Assembly (NCBI GenBank): GCA_036488875.1
Contig: DASXGW010000002.1
Location: 1-64,000 of the forward strand
DNA: 64,000 nt
Reading direction: 5' to 3'
Origin: Candidatus Baltobacteraceae bacterium
GTDB lineage: Bacteria > Vulcanimicrobiota > Vulcanimicrobiia > Vulcanimicrobiales > Vulcanimicrobiaceae
Shown: piece after piece, positions 33,039 to 42,627 of the stretch
How positions within the stretch are numbered: position 1 is the stretch's first letter
Layout of the letters: each line of letters begins with the position of its first letter
Made by a program: the position numbers and the translations under genes
The notes under the pieces: model-generated
Database searches by the model: none
The model's input: the letters and a program-made list of their open reading frames with translations, nothing else
Told to the model about the DNA's origin: nothing

Positions 33039-34043
33039 TCAACGATGTGCATATTGCCGTTTGTAATACTCCAAGAACTCGCCGGATTTGAGTGGACGCC
33101 ACCACGATTCGTTGGCCCGGTACCATGCGACCGTTTCTCGGATGCCCTCTTCGAACGCGACGCGCGGCGACCATCCCACGTTGCGCAACTTCGAACAGTT
33201 CAGGGCGTAGCGCCGGTCGTGACCTGGGCGATCCAGCACGTGTTTGACGTGCGTCTCTATCGAACGGCCGCAGTCTTCCACCAGCAGCCGCGTGATCTCC
33301 ATGTTCGTGCGCGGGTTGCCGCCGCCGACGTTGTAGACGTGTCCGGGCTCCCCGTTTTCCAATGCGTGCAGAATGCCGCGCGCGTGGTCCTCGACGTAAA
33401 TCCAATCGCGGATTTGGAGACCGTCGCCGTAGACCGGTACGGATTGATCGTCGATGAGGTTGGTGACGAACAGCGGAATCAGTTTCTCGGGATACTGATA
33501 CGGTCCGTACGTATTGCTGCCGCGCGTGATCAGTACCGGCGTGCCGAAGGTTTCGCGATAGGCGAGCACTTGCAGATCGCCGCCGGCCTTACTCGCGGAG
33601 TACGGGCTGCGGGGCCGAAGCCCGTCATTCTCGGTCGATTCGCCTTCGGCGACGTGGCCGTACACTTCGTCGGTCGAGACTTGGAGATAACGCGGGATCG
33701 ATCGTTCCCGCACCGCTTCGAGCAGCACGTGCGTTCCCAGAATATCGGTGCGCAGGAAGGCTTCGGGATCGAGGATGGAGCGGTCGACGTGCGTTTCGGC
33801 TGCGAAGTTGACGATCGCGTCGACGCCGTCGCCGATCGCTTCACGCACGGCCTGCGCGTCGCAGATGTCGCCTTTGACGAATCGATAGCGAGCATCGCCG
33901 GCGACGTCGGCGAGATTGGCGGGATTGCCGGCATAGGTCATCGCGTCGAGGTTGACGACGCGCACGTCCGGCCGTTCGCGCAGTACGAGGCGCACGAAGT
34001 TCGAGCCGATGAAACCGAGTCCGCCGGTGACGAGCCAACGCAT
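33039..34043 (-). CDS. rmlB: dTDP-glucose 4,6-dehydratase
   Basis: With ATG at 34043 (AAGG about 9 bases upstream) the protein is 334 residues, the normal length. MRWLVTGGLGFIGSNFVRL is the NAD-binding GxxGxxG start, STDEVYGHV holds the Asp-Glu catalytic pair next to the Thr, and SPYSASKAGGD carries the YxxxK. RGSNTYGPYQYPEKLIPLF is also typical. It converts dTDP-glucose into dTDP-4-keto-6-deoxyglucose. No rmlC or rmlD follows, so the intermediate is probably not used for rhamnose here but passed to the DegT aminotransferase at 28287-29435. Confidence 0.95.
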   Translation of the reverse strand: MRWLVTGGLGFIGSNFVRLVLRERPDVRVVNLDAMTYAGNPANLADVAGDARYRFVKGDICDAQAVREAIGDGVDAIVNFAAETHVDRSILDPEAFLRTDILGTHVLLEAVRERSIPRYLQVSTDEVYGHVAEGESTENDGLRPRSPYSASKAGGDLQVLAYRETFGTPVLITRGSNTYGPYQYPEKLIPLFVTNLIDDQSVPVYGDGLQIRDWIYVEDHARGILHALENGEPGHVYNVGGGNPRTNMEITRLLVEDCGRSIETHVKHVLDRPGHDRRYALNCSKLRNVGWSPRVAFEEGIRETVAWYRANESWWRPLKSGEFLEYYKRQYAHR

Positions 34044-34079
34044 AGACCGCGCCTTACGGGCGCCCGGCATGGCCTTCCT

Positions 34080-36449
34080 TCAGTATAACGGACTCTTGAA
34101 CAACCCGCTGCACGCGGCGCCTCCCGATGGGGGCCAGGAGTCCTTAGAACCCGGGACGCTCAAATCCAAGATATTGTACAACAGCGTGTCGAGGTCGCTG
34201 ATCTCGAGGCGCGAAAGCGCCTCGCTGCTGCTCAAAGCCTCTAAGTAACTGCAGATCGCGGCTCCGGCGCATTGCTCGAACCACGTCTGCGCTGCGGCTC
34301 CTTGGAGTCCGGAGAGCGGCGCCTCGACCGCGCCGGCAATGCAGCGGAAGAAGTCGCCGTAGAACTGGATCATCGCGTAGAGCGTCGACCAATCGTTGGC
34401 GCGCGCGATCGCATACTCGGCGAGCTCTTGTCCGGCGCCGTCGGGACCCATCCGTCCGATAAGGTTTCCGTACGCGGTATCGATCTGCCACCAGCCGATG
34501 CGCGGCGTTGCGCCGAGGTCGACGGCTTTTGCCGGCGCCAGCGCCATGCCGCCGTACTGCGGACCGTTGAGGACTTGCAGCGCAACGCCGTCTTTTTGCG
34601 CCTGCGCCATCACCGCGATCGTTCCGCCGTCGTTGGGCGACGACCAGAGGTGTTGCTCGGCGTATTCGTCGGCGTACCCGCGCGTGAAGTTTACGCGAAT
34701 CGCGGCCGCCGGCTGCGCGCCGGTTGCCGCCATCGAGTTATCGACAACGTCAAATGCTTGTACGCTCGACAGCCGTCCGTCGCGCAGATCGAAACCGTGG
34801 TGCTCGAGCGCGATCTGCGGCCGGTCGAAGAAGAAGCGCGCGCCGGTCGATTCCAGCCGGCGGCGCATGAGTTGATCGGCCTCGAAATAATGCAGCGCCT
34901 GCATCGGATAGGTTTGCGACGATGGCGGCGGCATTTGCTTGCCGTTGCCGCCCGCGGCGGCATAAGCCATGAAACCGCGCACCGCCTTCAACCCGTCAAT
35001 TTCTCGAAGTCCGGCAAAACCTTCATCGAGGTCGCCCGTAAGCGGCAAGATGTTGTAGACGCCGGTGAGTGCGTACGCCGTGCGTGGGATACTCCAAGAC
35101 GGATCGACGGCTTTGCCGTCGGGCGTGCGCCGGTCGAGAACCGTGCGCCGGTACGCGCGCAGCGGCAACCCCGGCTGCGCAACGTCGATTTGCAGCTCGA
35201 CCGTCGCGAGATCGCCGGTGTCGAAGGCCTCCCCGGTTTCTTCGCCGTCAACGCTGCCGATCGACGGCGTAAACGACGTCGCCGTCGCAATCGCCGACGA
35301 ACCGCTATTGCGGTTCCCAATCGTCACGACCACCGGCTGCGCGTCGACGTCGGCCAGCTTCATCTGCTTCTCGACCAGCGTACTCGTTTGCATCGCTCCG
35401 CCCGCGATGCTGATGCCGACGAGCCGCACCGTCATCGTGGTTTGCACCGTATCGGGCAGCGAATCGAGTGCGTCGGTCGCCGGCGTCGCGCCCAGGTGCG
35501 TTCCCGGCGCTGCGTTTGGAAGCGTCGGATCTTCGTCGATCCAGTTGCCGTTCTGCTGCACCTGCAGCCACCAATGATCGCGCAGCGACGCGCTCCAGGC
35601 TTGACGCAGCGCAGCGTCGCCGGTTGCCAGTGCGACGTTCTTGCTCTTGAGCGTCGCCAGCAGTGCGTCGGTAGCCGCGCGCGACGTTTCGATCGTCGCG
35701 TCGGTTCCCGCATCGACGCGCTTGCGAACGCTTGCGGCGCCGGCGCGCGCCGCCGCAACGTCGACGCCGAGCGCTTTGAAGGCCGCCGAAAGGTCGTAGG
35801 GCTGCGGAGAGGGCGGCACGGCGTTTACCGCGGCGACCACCGTGGAGATCTCCTGGTCGCTCAAGTCGGCGTGCACGAACCGGTACGGAATGCTTTTCGC
35901 GCCGAGCAGCGCCGCCATCAAGAGCGCCTTGTCGGCGCTCGATCCGGCGCGCGCCTGCAGCGTTCCAGCCGCCCCGCGCATGACGCCGGGGTAGGCGTCG
36001 GTGTGAATGCGGTCGCGCACGAACGCGAAGATGGCGTTTGCGTCGGCGAGTTCGTCGGCGCGCGCCGCGGGATCGAAGCCGTCGGTCGGAACGTACTTCG
36101 CGCTCTGTGCGATCGCATCGAAGCGCGCCGAAACGTCGTGCCGCAGTCCCTGGCACGCGGCCGATGCGCTTGGTGCCGGCGTCGGCTGCGCGCCGCCGAG
36201 CGCGCCGGCAAAGCCGCTGACGTTGCCGGCGCCGGTTTGACCCATCGCTTCGGCCTTACCGGCACCCGGCGCCCAGCCCTCGATGCCCGCAAGATCGTTG
36301 GGATCTTCGGGACACGCAATCGGACCGCTGGGAAACAGCGTCGTGAACGCCGCGCTGCTTGCCGCACCTCTCCCGAACCGCATGCGCCACGCAACGAAGC
36401 CGGCGACCACGATGAGTACGAGGAGGACGAGCAGTGCCTCACGTTTCAT
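34080..36449 (-). CDS. Membrane-anchored transglutaminase-fold protein, catalytic Cys replaced
   Basis: The 789-residue product has one N-terminal transmembrane helix (LLVLLVLIVVAGFVAW, 6-21) and then a large extracytoplasmic part. About 148-310 is a transglutaminase-like core: FVRDRIHTDAYPGVMRGAAG, then ARAGSSADKALLMAALLGAK, where Ser171 sits at the place of the nucleophilic Cys (GxCxD), followed by DHWWLQVQQNGNWIDEDPT with the expected His292 and Asp307. Without the Cys it is unlikely to crosslink or cleave; it may bind peptides or act through Ser. The remaining ~480 residues are unassigned beta-rich sequence. Its start overlaps the OmpA-domain lipoprotein stop by 4 bases, so the two form one unit. 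Confidence 0.65.
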   Translation of the reverse strand: MKREALLVLLVLIVVAGFVAWRMRFGRGAASSAAFTTLFPSGPIACPEDPNDLAGIEGWAPGAGKAEAMGQTGAGNVSGFAGALGGAQPTPAPSASAACQGLRHDVSARFDAIAQSAKYVPTDGFDPAARADELADANAIFAFVRDRIHTDAYPGVMRGAAGTLQARAGSSADKALLMAALLGAKSIPYRFVHADLSDQEISTVVAAVNAVPPSPQPYDLSAAFKALGVDVAAARAGAASVRKRVDAGTDATIETSRAATDALLATLKSKNVALATGDAALRQAWSASLRDHWWLQVQQNGNWIDEDPTLPNAAPGTHLGATPATDALDSLPDTVQTTMTVRLVGISIAGGAMQTSTLVEKQMKLADVDAQPVVVTIGNRNSGSSAIATATSFTPSIGSVDGEETGEAFDTGDLATVELQIDVAQPGLPLRAYRRTVLDRRTPDGKAVDPSWSIPRTAYALTGVYNILPLTGDLDEGFAGLREIDGLKAVRGFMAYAAAGGNGKQMPPPSSQTYPMQALHYFEADQLMRRRLESTGARFFFDRPQIALEHHGFDLRDGRLSSVQAFDVVDNSMAATGAQPAAAIRVNFTRGYADEYAEQHLWSSPNDGGTIAVMAQAQKDGVALQVLNGPQYGGMALAPAKAVDLGATPRIGWWQIDTAYGNLIGRMGPDGAGQELAEYAIARANDWSTLYAMIQFYGDFFRCIAGAVEAPLSGLQGAAAQTWFEQCAGAAICSYLEALSSSEALSRLEISDLDTLLYNILDLSVPGSKDSWPPSGGAACSGLFKSPLY

Positions 36450-38761
36450 TGTAGCCGCTCAAGCTCGACGCGACGGTTGAGCGCCTTGCCCGCCGCCGTC
36501 GAGTTCGTCGCGACCGGACGGGTGAGGCCGTATCCCTTCGGTACCATGCGCGAGCGCGCGATACGGTAGCGCGAAACGAGATCGTTCACTACGGCTTGTG
36601 CGCGCCGCTGGGATAGACCGAGATTATAGGCTGCGCCCCCATCGGAATCGGTGTGACCGGAGATCTCGAACTTCCACGCCGGATTGTCTTTCATAAGCGC
36701 GGCGATCTGTGCGATCACCGGTTCCGAGCGCGGTTGAATGTGCGCGCTGTCGACGTCGAAGTGAATGCCGTAGATGCGGATACGCTGATGCTTCTTGAGG
36801 ACCGCCTTCTTGAGCGGTGCGGCTCCCGTGATGGTAATCGACGCTTGCGCGGTCTTTCCGTCGTTACCGGTACCCACGACGTTGACGGTATAGGCGCCGG
36901 GCTTCGTGGAAGCGGGCACGTTCACGGTTACCGCGAGCGGCTGCGTGCCGCCGCTCATGTCGAACCCGTTGGGCGTGACCGTTGCCGGGAAGTCGCCGGT
37001 GGTCGTAATCGTTATGTGACCGGCCCAACCGAGATTCGCCAGCGTCTCCATCGGTGCGTGCAGCGTCGAAGCGGTACCGGAGGTAAACGTTGCTTCTTGG
37101 TTTGGTTGTATCAGGAACGAGAGCGAGGCGCTCTGGGTGCAAGGCATCGACGCCGGTACCGGCATCGCGAACTCGAGGCGCCTGACGCGCTCGTATCCGG
37201 GCGTTCCCGCATCGTCGTGATCGAAGCCGTCGTAGATGATGATGCCCTGACCGTACGGTGCGTACATCTGCATGAAACCGTTGTCGTGCTTGACGTTGGT
37301 TCCGAACAGGTGACCGCACCAATGCGCGTCTTGCGTCGTCACGATGTTGGCGTCGCCGAGCTGGTTGCTGCCGCCGTTAATGAAGGTCTTCGGATCGAAG
37401 AAATGATCCGTATCGCTCTTGTCGCTCGTTCCGAGCGCGTCGTTCTCGACGATGATCAGCCGATCGCCCGAAGCGCCTTGTGCGCCGGGATTCGACGTGT
37501 CGAACGCATACGGCAAGAACGAGTAGTCGGTCTTCGGCGTACACGAGTCAGAATCGATGATGAGTAGCTTGTGGCCCGCCGCGACCCACGCAACCAGAGT
37601 TGCCGCCTGTTCGGGGGAGATCTGCTCCAGCGGATGACAAACCATGTTGAAAATCGCGAGCTCGTGGCCCGACAGCGCCGCATCGTCGAGCATTCCCGCA
37701 TCGATCCGGTCGTAACTGTACCCGGGCAGCGAGTTGTCGTCCATCGGCCAAAACGAAGCGGGACCCTGCCGATCGAGCACCAGCACGTGGTGGGGACCGC
37801 TGCCGCTCGACTGCGGCTCGCAAAACTTCGGTTGTGCGCTCGTGCGCAGCAAATAGCGCGGGTCCTGATCGGTATCCGAGCCGACGATCATCGACGCGTC
37901 GTCGTTAAGGACGAGCCGTGCCGAACCCGATCCCTTCCCGAAGGTCCAATAGCGGCCGTCGAATGTGCCGGGATACGCGTCGCCGGTGTGTCCGTTAAAA
38001 CAGCGAACGGCGGTCAGCCCTTTGCCCATGGCGACGAGACGGCGATACCAGGGGTCGTTTCCCGTGTCGGTCGGGTCGAGCGTTCCGTTCTTATATGGCG
38101 ACGGGACCAGCTCCACGTAAATGCCGGCGGGAGAGACGGTCGCGCCCACCGGCGGCAACGTACCGGTTGCGCCGATGCTCTCGAATCGCGGGCCGTTTGC
38201 CGTGACGCGAACCCAGCGGGCGGCGACGTTGGCTGGCAGCGTCTGGGGGTTGTCGTCGGTGGGATGCGCGGTCAGCGTGCCGACGTCTTTGAAATCGCCT
38301 CCAGCGCCACTGGTCGACACGGCAAACGTGACCGTCGCGGGAGCCGAGCTTGGCTCGACCCTTGGCAGCTGCGCCGTGAAACTCGCGATCGATGCCGTCC
38401 CGGGCAACTCGTAGACAAAAACGAACGGCCCCGATGCGTTCTGCACGTAATTCACGCCCTCGACGATGTCGTTGGGGTCGAAATTCTCCGTGAGGCGCAG
38501 CACGGGGTAGGCACGGACGATCGCGCCGTTCTTCCAGGAGAGCAGGTTCGGGTCGGGGGTCGCCGTCGGTTCGGGCGTGGGCGTGGCCCCGCTTGGCAGC
38601 GCGGTAGCCTCCGCGGATGCGGCGGAGGTCGCGGCCAGGGTTGGGGCGGCCGTTGCGGCCGGGGGCGAACTCGACGGGGCAGATGTAGCGTGGCCGCCGC
38701 CACCGCACGCGGTTAGGGCCAGGACGGCGATCAGCTGGGTGAAGCGCGCGAGTCTCTGCAA
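36446..38761 (-). CDS. Lipoprotein with C-terminal OmpA-like peptidoglycan-binding domain
   Basis: A TTG start with GGAGG 7 bases upstream gives 771 residues. A lipoprotein signal ends in LALTAC with Cys19 as the lipidation site, followed by a Ser/Pro/Ala-rich linker. The middle has a beta-rich module with an acidic, Gly-rich stretch and a class I amidotransferase-like or ThuA-like segment (HELAIFNMVCHPLEQISPEQ; GHKLLIIDSDSC). The last ~115 residues are an OmpA-like domain: IHFDVDSAHIQPRSEPVIAQI, ISGHTDSDGGAAYNLGLSQR, RAQAVVNDL, NRRVEL. It should sit in the envelope, tied to peptidoglycan. Co-transcribed with the transglutaminase-like gene downstream; divergent from rpsB. Confidence 0.8.
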   Translation of the reverse strand: MQRLARFTQLIAVLALTACGGGGHATSAPSSSPPAATAAPTLAATSAASAEATALPSGATPTPEPTATPDPNLLSWKNGAIVRAYPVLRLTENFDPNDIVEGVNYVQNASGPFVFVYELPGTASIASFTAQLPRVEPSSAPATVTFAVSTSGAGGDFKDVGTLTAHPTDDNPQTLPANVAARWVRVTANGPRFESIGATGTLPPVGATVSPAGIYVELVPSPYKNGTLDPTDTGNDPWYRRLVAMGKGLTAVRCFNGHTGDAYPGTFDGRYWTFGKGSGSARLVLNDDASMIVGSDTDQDPRYLLRTSAQPKFCEPQSSGSGPHHVLVLDRQGPASFWPMDDNSLPGYSYDRIDAGMLDDAALSGHELAIFNMVCHPLEQISPEQAATLVAWVAAGHKLLIIDSDSCTPKTDYSFLPYAFDTSNPGAQGASGDRLIIVENDALGTSDKSDTDHFFDPKTFINGGSNQLGDANIVTTQDAHWCGHLFGTNVKHDNGFMQMYAPYGQGIIIYDGFDHDDAGTPGYERVRRLEFAMPVPASMPCTQSASLSFLIQPNQEATFTSGTASTLHAPMETLANLGWAGHITITTTGDFPATVTPNGFDMSGGTQPLAVTVNVPASTKPGAYTVNVVGTGNDGKTAQASITITGAAPLKKAVLKKHQRIRIYGIHFDVDSAHIQPRSEPVIAQIAALMKDNPAWKFEISGHTDSDGGAAYNLGLSQRRAQAVVNDLVSRYRIARSRMVPKGYGLTRPVATNSTAAGKALNRRVELERLQ

Positions 38762-38829
38762 GGGAGCCCTCCGTTGAAGCTAGAGGTGCCTTGCTACTTT
38801 TGACGGGTGATTGCGCCCTGCCAAGCGAG

Positions 38830-38860
38830 TTGCCCTCAGGCACGCCGCGTGTGCTATAAT
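38830..38860 (+). promoter_or_regulatory. Vegetative promoter for the rpsB operon
   Basis: A perfect TATAAT at 38855-38860 is preceded by TG-C (an extended -10) and by TTGCCC at 38830-38835 as a partial -35 with a long 19-base spacer. Transcription would start near 38867, giving a ~120-base leader before rpsB. This is the strongest consensus promoter in the window and suits a ribosomal protein operon. Confidence 0.7.
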
Positions 38861-38867
38861 GCCCCGG

Positions 38868-38917
38868 GCCGCCGCAAGGCGGCTCTTAGTACACTACGCC
38901 CGGCACGAGGCCGGGCG
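38868..38917 (+). promoter_or_regulatory. Structured 5' leader of rpsB (possible S2 autoregulatory leader)
   Basis: Two consecutive strong hairpins lie right after the predicted transcription start: GCCGCC-GCAA-GGCGGC (38868-38883, GNRA loop) and CGCCCGGC-ACGAG-GCCGGGCG (38897-38917). Another G-rich stretch follows up to the start codon. rpsB leaders in several phyla bind S2 to repress translation; the fold here is not a match I can name, so function is inferred from position. Confidence 0.45.
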
Positions 38918-38987
38918 GTTATGGCTCCAGACCAGGGTCGCGATGCCAGGAGGGCCGGCGGCCGGGGCCAGAGAGGGTTCTTTCATC

Positions 38988-39761
38988 ATGTCCGTCGTGA
39001 CCATGCGCGAGCTGCTGGAGGCGGGAGTCCACTTCGGCCATCAAACGCGCCGGTGGAATCCGAAGATGAAGCCGTTCATCTTCCAAGAGCGCAACGGTAT
39101 TTACATCATCGATCTCGCGCTCACCGTTGCGAAGCTGCGCGAGACGTACGAAGTCGTCAAACAACTGGCGCGCGAAGGCCGCGTCATTCTTTTCGTCGGC
39201 ACGAAGAAACAAGCGCAGGACGTCGTTCGCGAAGAAGCCGAACGCGCCGGCACGTATTTCGTCAACCAGCGCTGGCTGGGTGGAACGCTGACGAACTTCT
39301 CCACGATTCAGAAGCGTATCGCGCGTCTGCGCGAGCTCGAGAATATGAAGACTCAGGGCGATTTCGACCGCCTTCCGAAGAAAGAAGTCGCCAAGCTCCA
39401 AGACGAGATGAACAAGCTCGAGCGGTTCTTGGGCGGCATCAAAGACATGCATCGTTTGCCGGACGCGATCTTCGTCGTCGATCCGAAGAAAGAGCGCATC
39501 GCCGTATTGGAAGCGCGCAAGCTCAAGATTCCGATCATCGCCGTGATCGATACGAACTGCGATCCCGACGAAATCGACTACCCGATCCCGGGCAACGACG
39601 ACGCCATTCGCGCCGTCAAGCTGATGGTCGGCAAGATCGCCGACGCGATCATCGAGGGTCGCACCGAGAGCGAGAGCTCTTACGACGAAAACGCGTACGG
39701 AACCGGTTCCGACGAGTTCGCTCAGAATGGATCGGCCGCCACGGCCGAGGCCGAAGCATAG
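38988..39761 (+). CDS. rpsB: 30S ribosomal protein S2
   Basis: A 257-residue S2 with the classic start [39 protein letters not shown], the [12 protein letters not shown] segment, [15 protein letters not shown] and [19 protein letters not shown]. The ATG at 38988 follows GAGAGGG at some distance; MRELL at 39003 is an alternative. The frame is open upstream through the leader but that part is not protein-like. First gene of the block rpsB-tsf-pyrH-frr-uppS-cdsA-dxr-rseP-ispG, an order shared with many bacteria up to rseP. Confidence 0.97.
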   Translation: MSVVTMRELLEAGVHFGHQTRRWNPKMKPFIFQERNGIYIIDLALTVAKLRETYEVVKQLAREGRVILFVGTKKQAQDVVREEAERAGTYFVNQRWLGGTLTNFSTIQKRIARLRELENMKTQGDFDRLPKKEVAKLQDEMNKLERFLGGIKDMHRLPDAIFVVDPKKERIAVLEARKLKIPIIAVIDTNCDPDEIDYPIPGNDDAIRAVKLMVGKIADAIIEGRTESESSYDENAYGTGSDEFAQNGSAATAEAEA

Positions 39762-39776
39762 AGTTTAGGAGAATAC

Positions 39777-41131
<1,355 letters not shown>

Positions 41132-41132
41132 A

Positions 41133-41690
41133 ATGGCCGACAAGTACTTCGCGGACATCGAATCCAAGATGAGCAAGTGCGTCGACGCGACGCGCTCGGA
41201 TTTTGCGTCGATTCGAACCGGTCGCGCCACCCCGGCGCTGCTGGACCGGGTTTTAGTCGAGGCGTACGGACAATCGGTTCCGCTCAAGCAAGTCGCCGGC
41301 ATCTCGGTGCCGGACACGCGTACGCTCGTTATCACCGCCTACGATAAGAGCGTGGTGCCCGAGATCAAGAAAGGCATCGAAAAAAGCGACCTTGGGCTGA
41401 CTCCCAACGTCGACGGAACCGCGATTCGTTTGACGATCCCTCCGCTCAACGAAGAGCGGCGCAAAGATCTCGCCAAAGTCGTTAAGAAGAAGGCCGAAGA
41501 CGGCAAAGTAGCCGTGCGCAACGTCCGCCATCACGGGCACGACGACATCAAGAATCAGCTCAAGAAGCACGAGATCACCGAAGACGACAACAAGCGGATG
41601 CTCAAGACGTTAGACGACCTGACCGCACGCTTCGTCAAAGACATCGACGCGCTGGTCGTCGCCAAAGAAAAAGAAATCATGGAAGTGTAG
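41133..41690 (+). CDS. frr: Ribosome recycling factor
   Basis: A 185-residue protein of standard RRF length: SDFASIRTGRATPALLDRVLVEAYG, then QVAGISVPDTRTLVI, LGLTPNVDGTAIRLTIPPL and RRKDLAKVVKKKAEDGKVAVRNVR. With EF-G it splits the post-termination ribosome. The ATG is preceded by GAGGAG (41122-41127) inside the pyrH end. Confidence 0.97.
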   Translation: MADKYFADIESKMSKCVDATRSDFASIRTGRATPALLDRVLVEAYGQSVPLKQVAGISVPDTRTLVITAYDKSVVPEIKKGIEKSDLGLTPNVDGTAIRLTIPPLNEERRKDLAKVVKKKAEDGKVAVRNVRHHGHDDIKNQLKKHEITEDDNKRMLKTLDDLTARFVKDIDALVVAKEKEIMEV

Positions 41691-41695
41691 GCCCC

Positions 41696-41902
41696 GTGAA
41701 CGAGGATCTGATTCTCTCTCGGGAGGTCGACGCACGACGGGCCCTGCGCGGGCGTCGCGTTAGCTTTTCCGTGCTCGCGCCGTATGGACCGTGGGTCGGC
41801 TGCGGCGCGCTGCGCGTGCTGCGCTTGAAGACCGCGGACGACGATTCGGCAGAACTCGTCGCCGGATACGAGCGCTACGAACGCCACGAGTTCGCGCAAT
41901 GA
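41696..41902 (+). CDS. Small unassigned protein between frr and uppS
   Basis: A GTG start 5 bases after frr gives 68 residues; the stop overlaps the uppS start as ATGA, so it is placed as a translated, coupled gene. The sequence is charged at both ends with a core RRVSFSVLAPYGPWVGCGALRVLRL that could form a small beta sheet, and no signal peptide. I recognise no family. Most genomes have no gene at this point in the frr-uppS block. It may be a lineage-specific component or a regulatory peptide for translation of uppS. Confidence 0.55.
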   Translation: MNEDLILSREVDARRALRGRRVSFSVLAPYGPWVGCGALRVLRLKTADDDSAELVAGYERYERHEFAQ

Positions 41903-42627
41903 TCAATCCGCGAACCGAGCTCGCTACGGGACGAATTCCGCGACACGTCGCCATCATCATGGACGGCAACCGCCGCTGGGCGAAGTGCCACGGTTTCCCC
42001 GCTATCGAAGGACATCGGCGCGGCATCGTGTCGCTGCGCCGGGTAACCCGCGCGGCGAGCGACCTGGGCATCCAAGCGCTGACCGTCTACGGATTTTCGA
42101 CGGAGAACTGGAATCGCGACGCGGGCGAAGTCTCGCTGCTGTTCGATCTCTGCGTCTATTTCGCACGGAACGAGCTCGCCGAGCTGCAGCGCAACAACGT
42201 GCGCGTGCGCATCATCGGCGATTGGGAGTCGCTGCCCGACTCACCGCGCCGCGCGCTAGCCGACTTGCAGCAGGGTACGCTGCGCAATACCGGCCTGCTG
42301 CTCAACATCGCAGTTAACTATAGTTCGCACGCCGAACTCGAGCGCGCGATGCGCGCGATCGCGCGCGACGTTGCCGAGCGCAAACTCTCGCCGGACGCGA
42401 TCGATGAAGCGCTCATCGCGCGGCATCTGTATACCGCGGACCTGCCCGAGCTCGATCTTCTCATCCGGCCGGGAGGCGAGCACCGGCTTTCAAACTTTTT
42501 GCTGTACCAGGCGGCCTATGCCGAGCTGGTCATGACCGACGTCTTCTGGCCCGATTTCTCCGGCGAGGATCTCATTGCCGCCGTCGTCGAGTTTCAGCAA
42601 CGCGAGCGGCGGTTCGGCGGAGCGTGA
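41899..42627 (+). CDS. uppS: Isoprenyl (undecaprenyl) diphosphate synthase
   Basis: An ATG at 41899 gives 242 residues. Hallmarks of cis-prenyltransferases: PRHVAIIMDGNRRWAK (the catalytic Asp), GHRRG, LTVYGFSTENWNR, and the C-terminal LIRPGGEHRLSNFLLYQAAY followed by DVFWPDF. The T of the common RTxGE motif is a Pro here. It makes the C55 lipid carrier precursor for peptidoglycan and O-glycans, so it also feeds glycan assembly. Overlaps cdsA by 4 bases. Confidence 0.95.
   Translation: MINPRTELATGRIPRHVAIIMDGNRRWAKCHGFPAIEGHRRGIVSLRRVTRAASDLGIQALTVYGFSTENWNRDAGEVSLLFDLCVYFARNELAELQRNNVRVRIIGDWESLPDSPRRALADLQQGTLRNTGLLLNIAVNYSSHAELERAMRAIARDVAERKLSPDAIDEALIARHLYTADLPELDLLIRPGGEHRLSNFLLYQAAYAELVMTDVFWPDFSGEDLIAAVVEFQQRERRFGGA

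Noticed and set aside
34272-36569. A 765-codon plus-strand open frame over the transglutaminase-like gene
   Set aside because: Its product is Arg-rich, without signal or motif, while the minus strand encodes a membrane anchor and a recognisable fold coupled to its neighbour.
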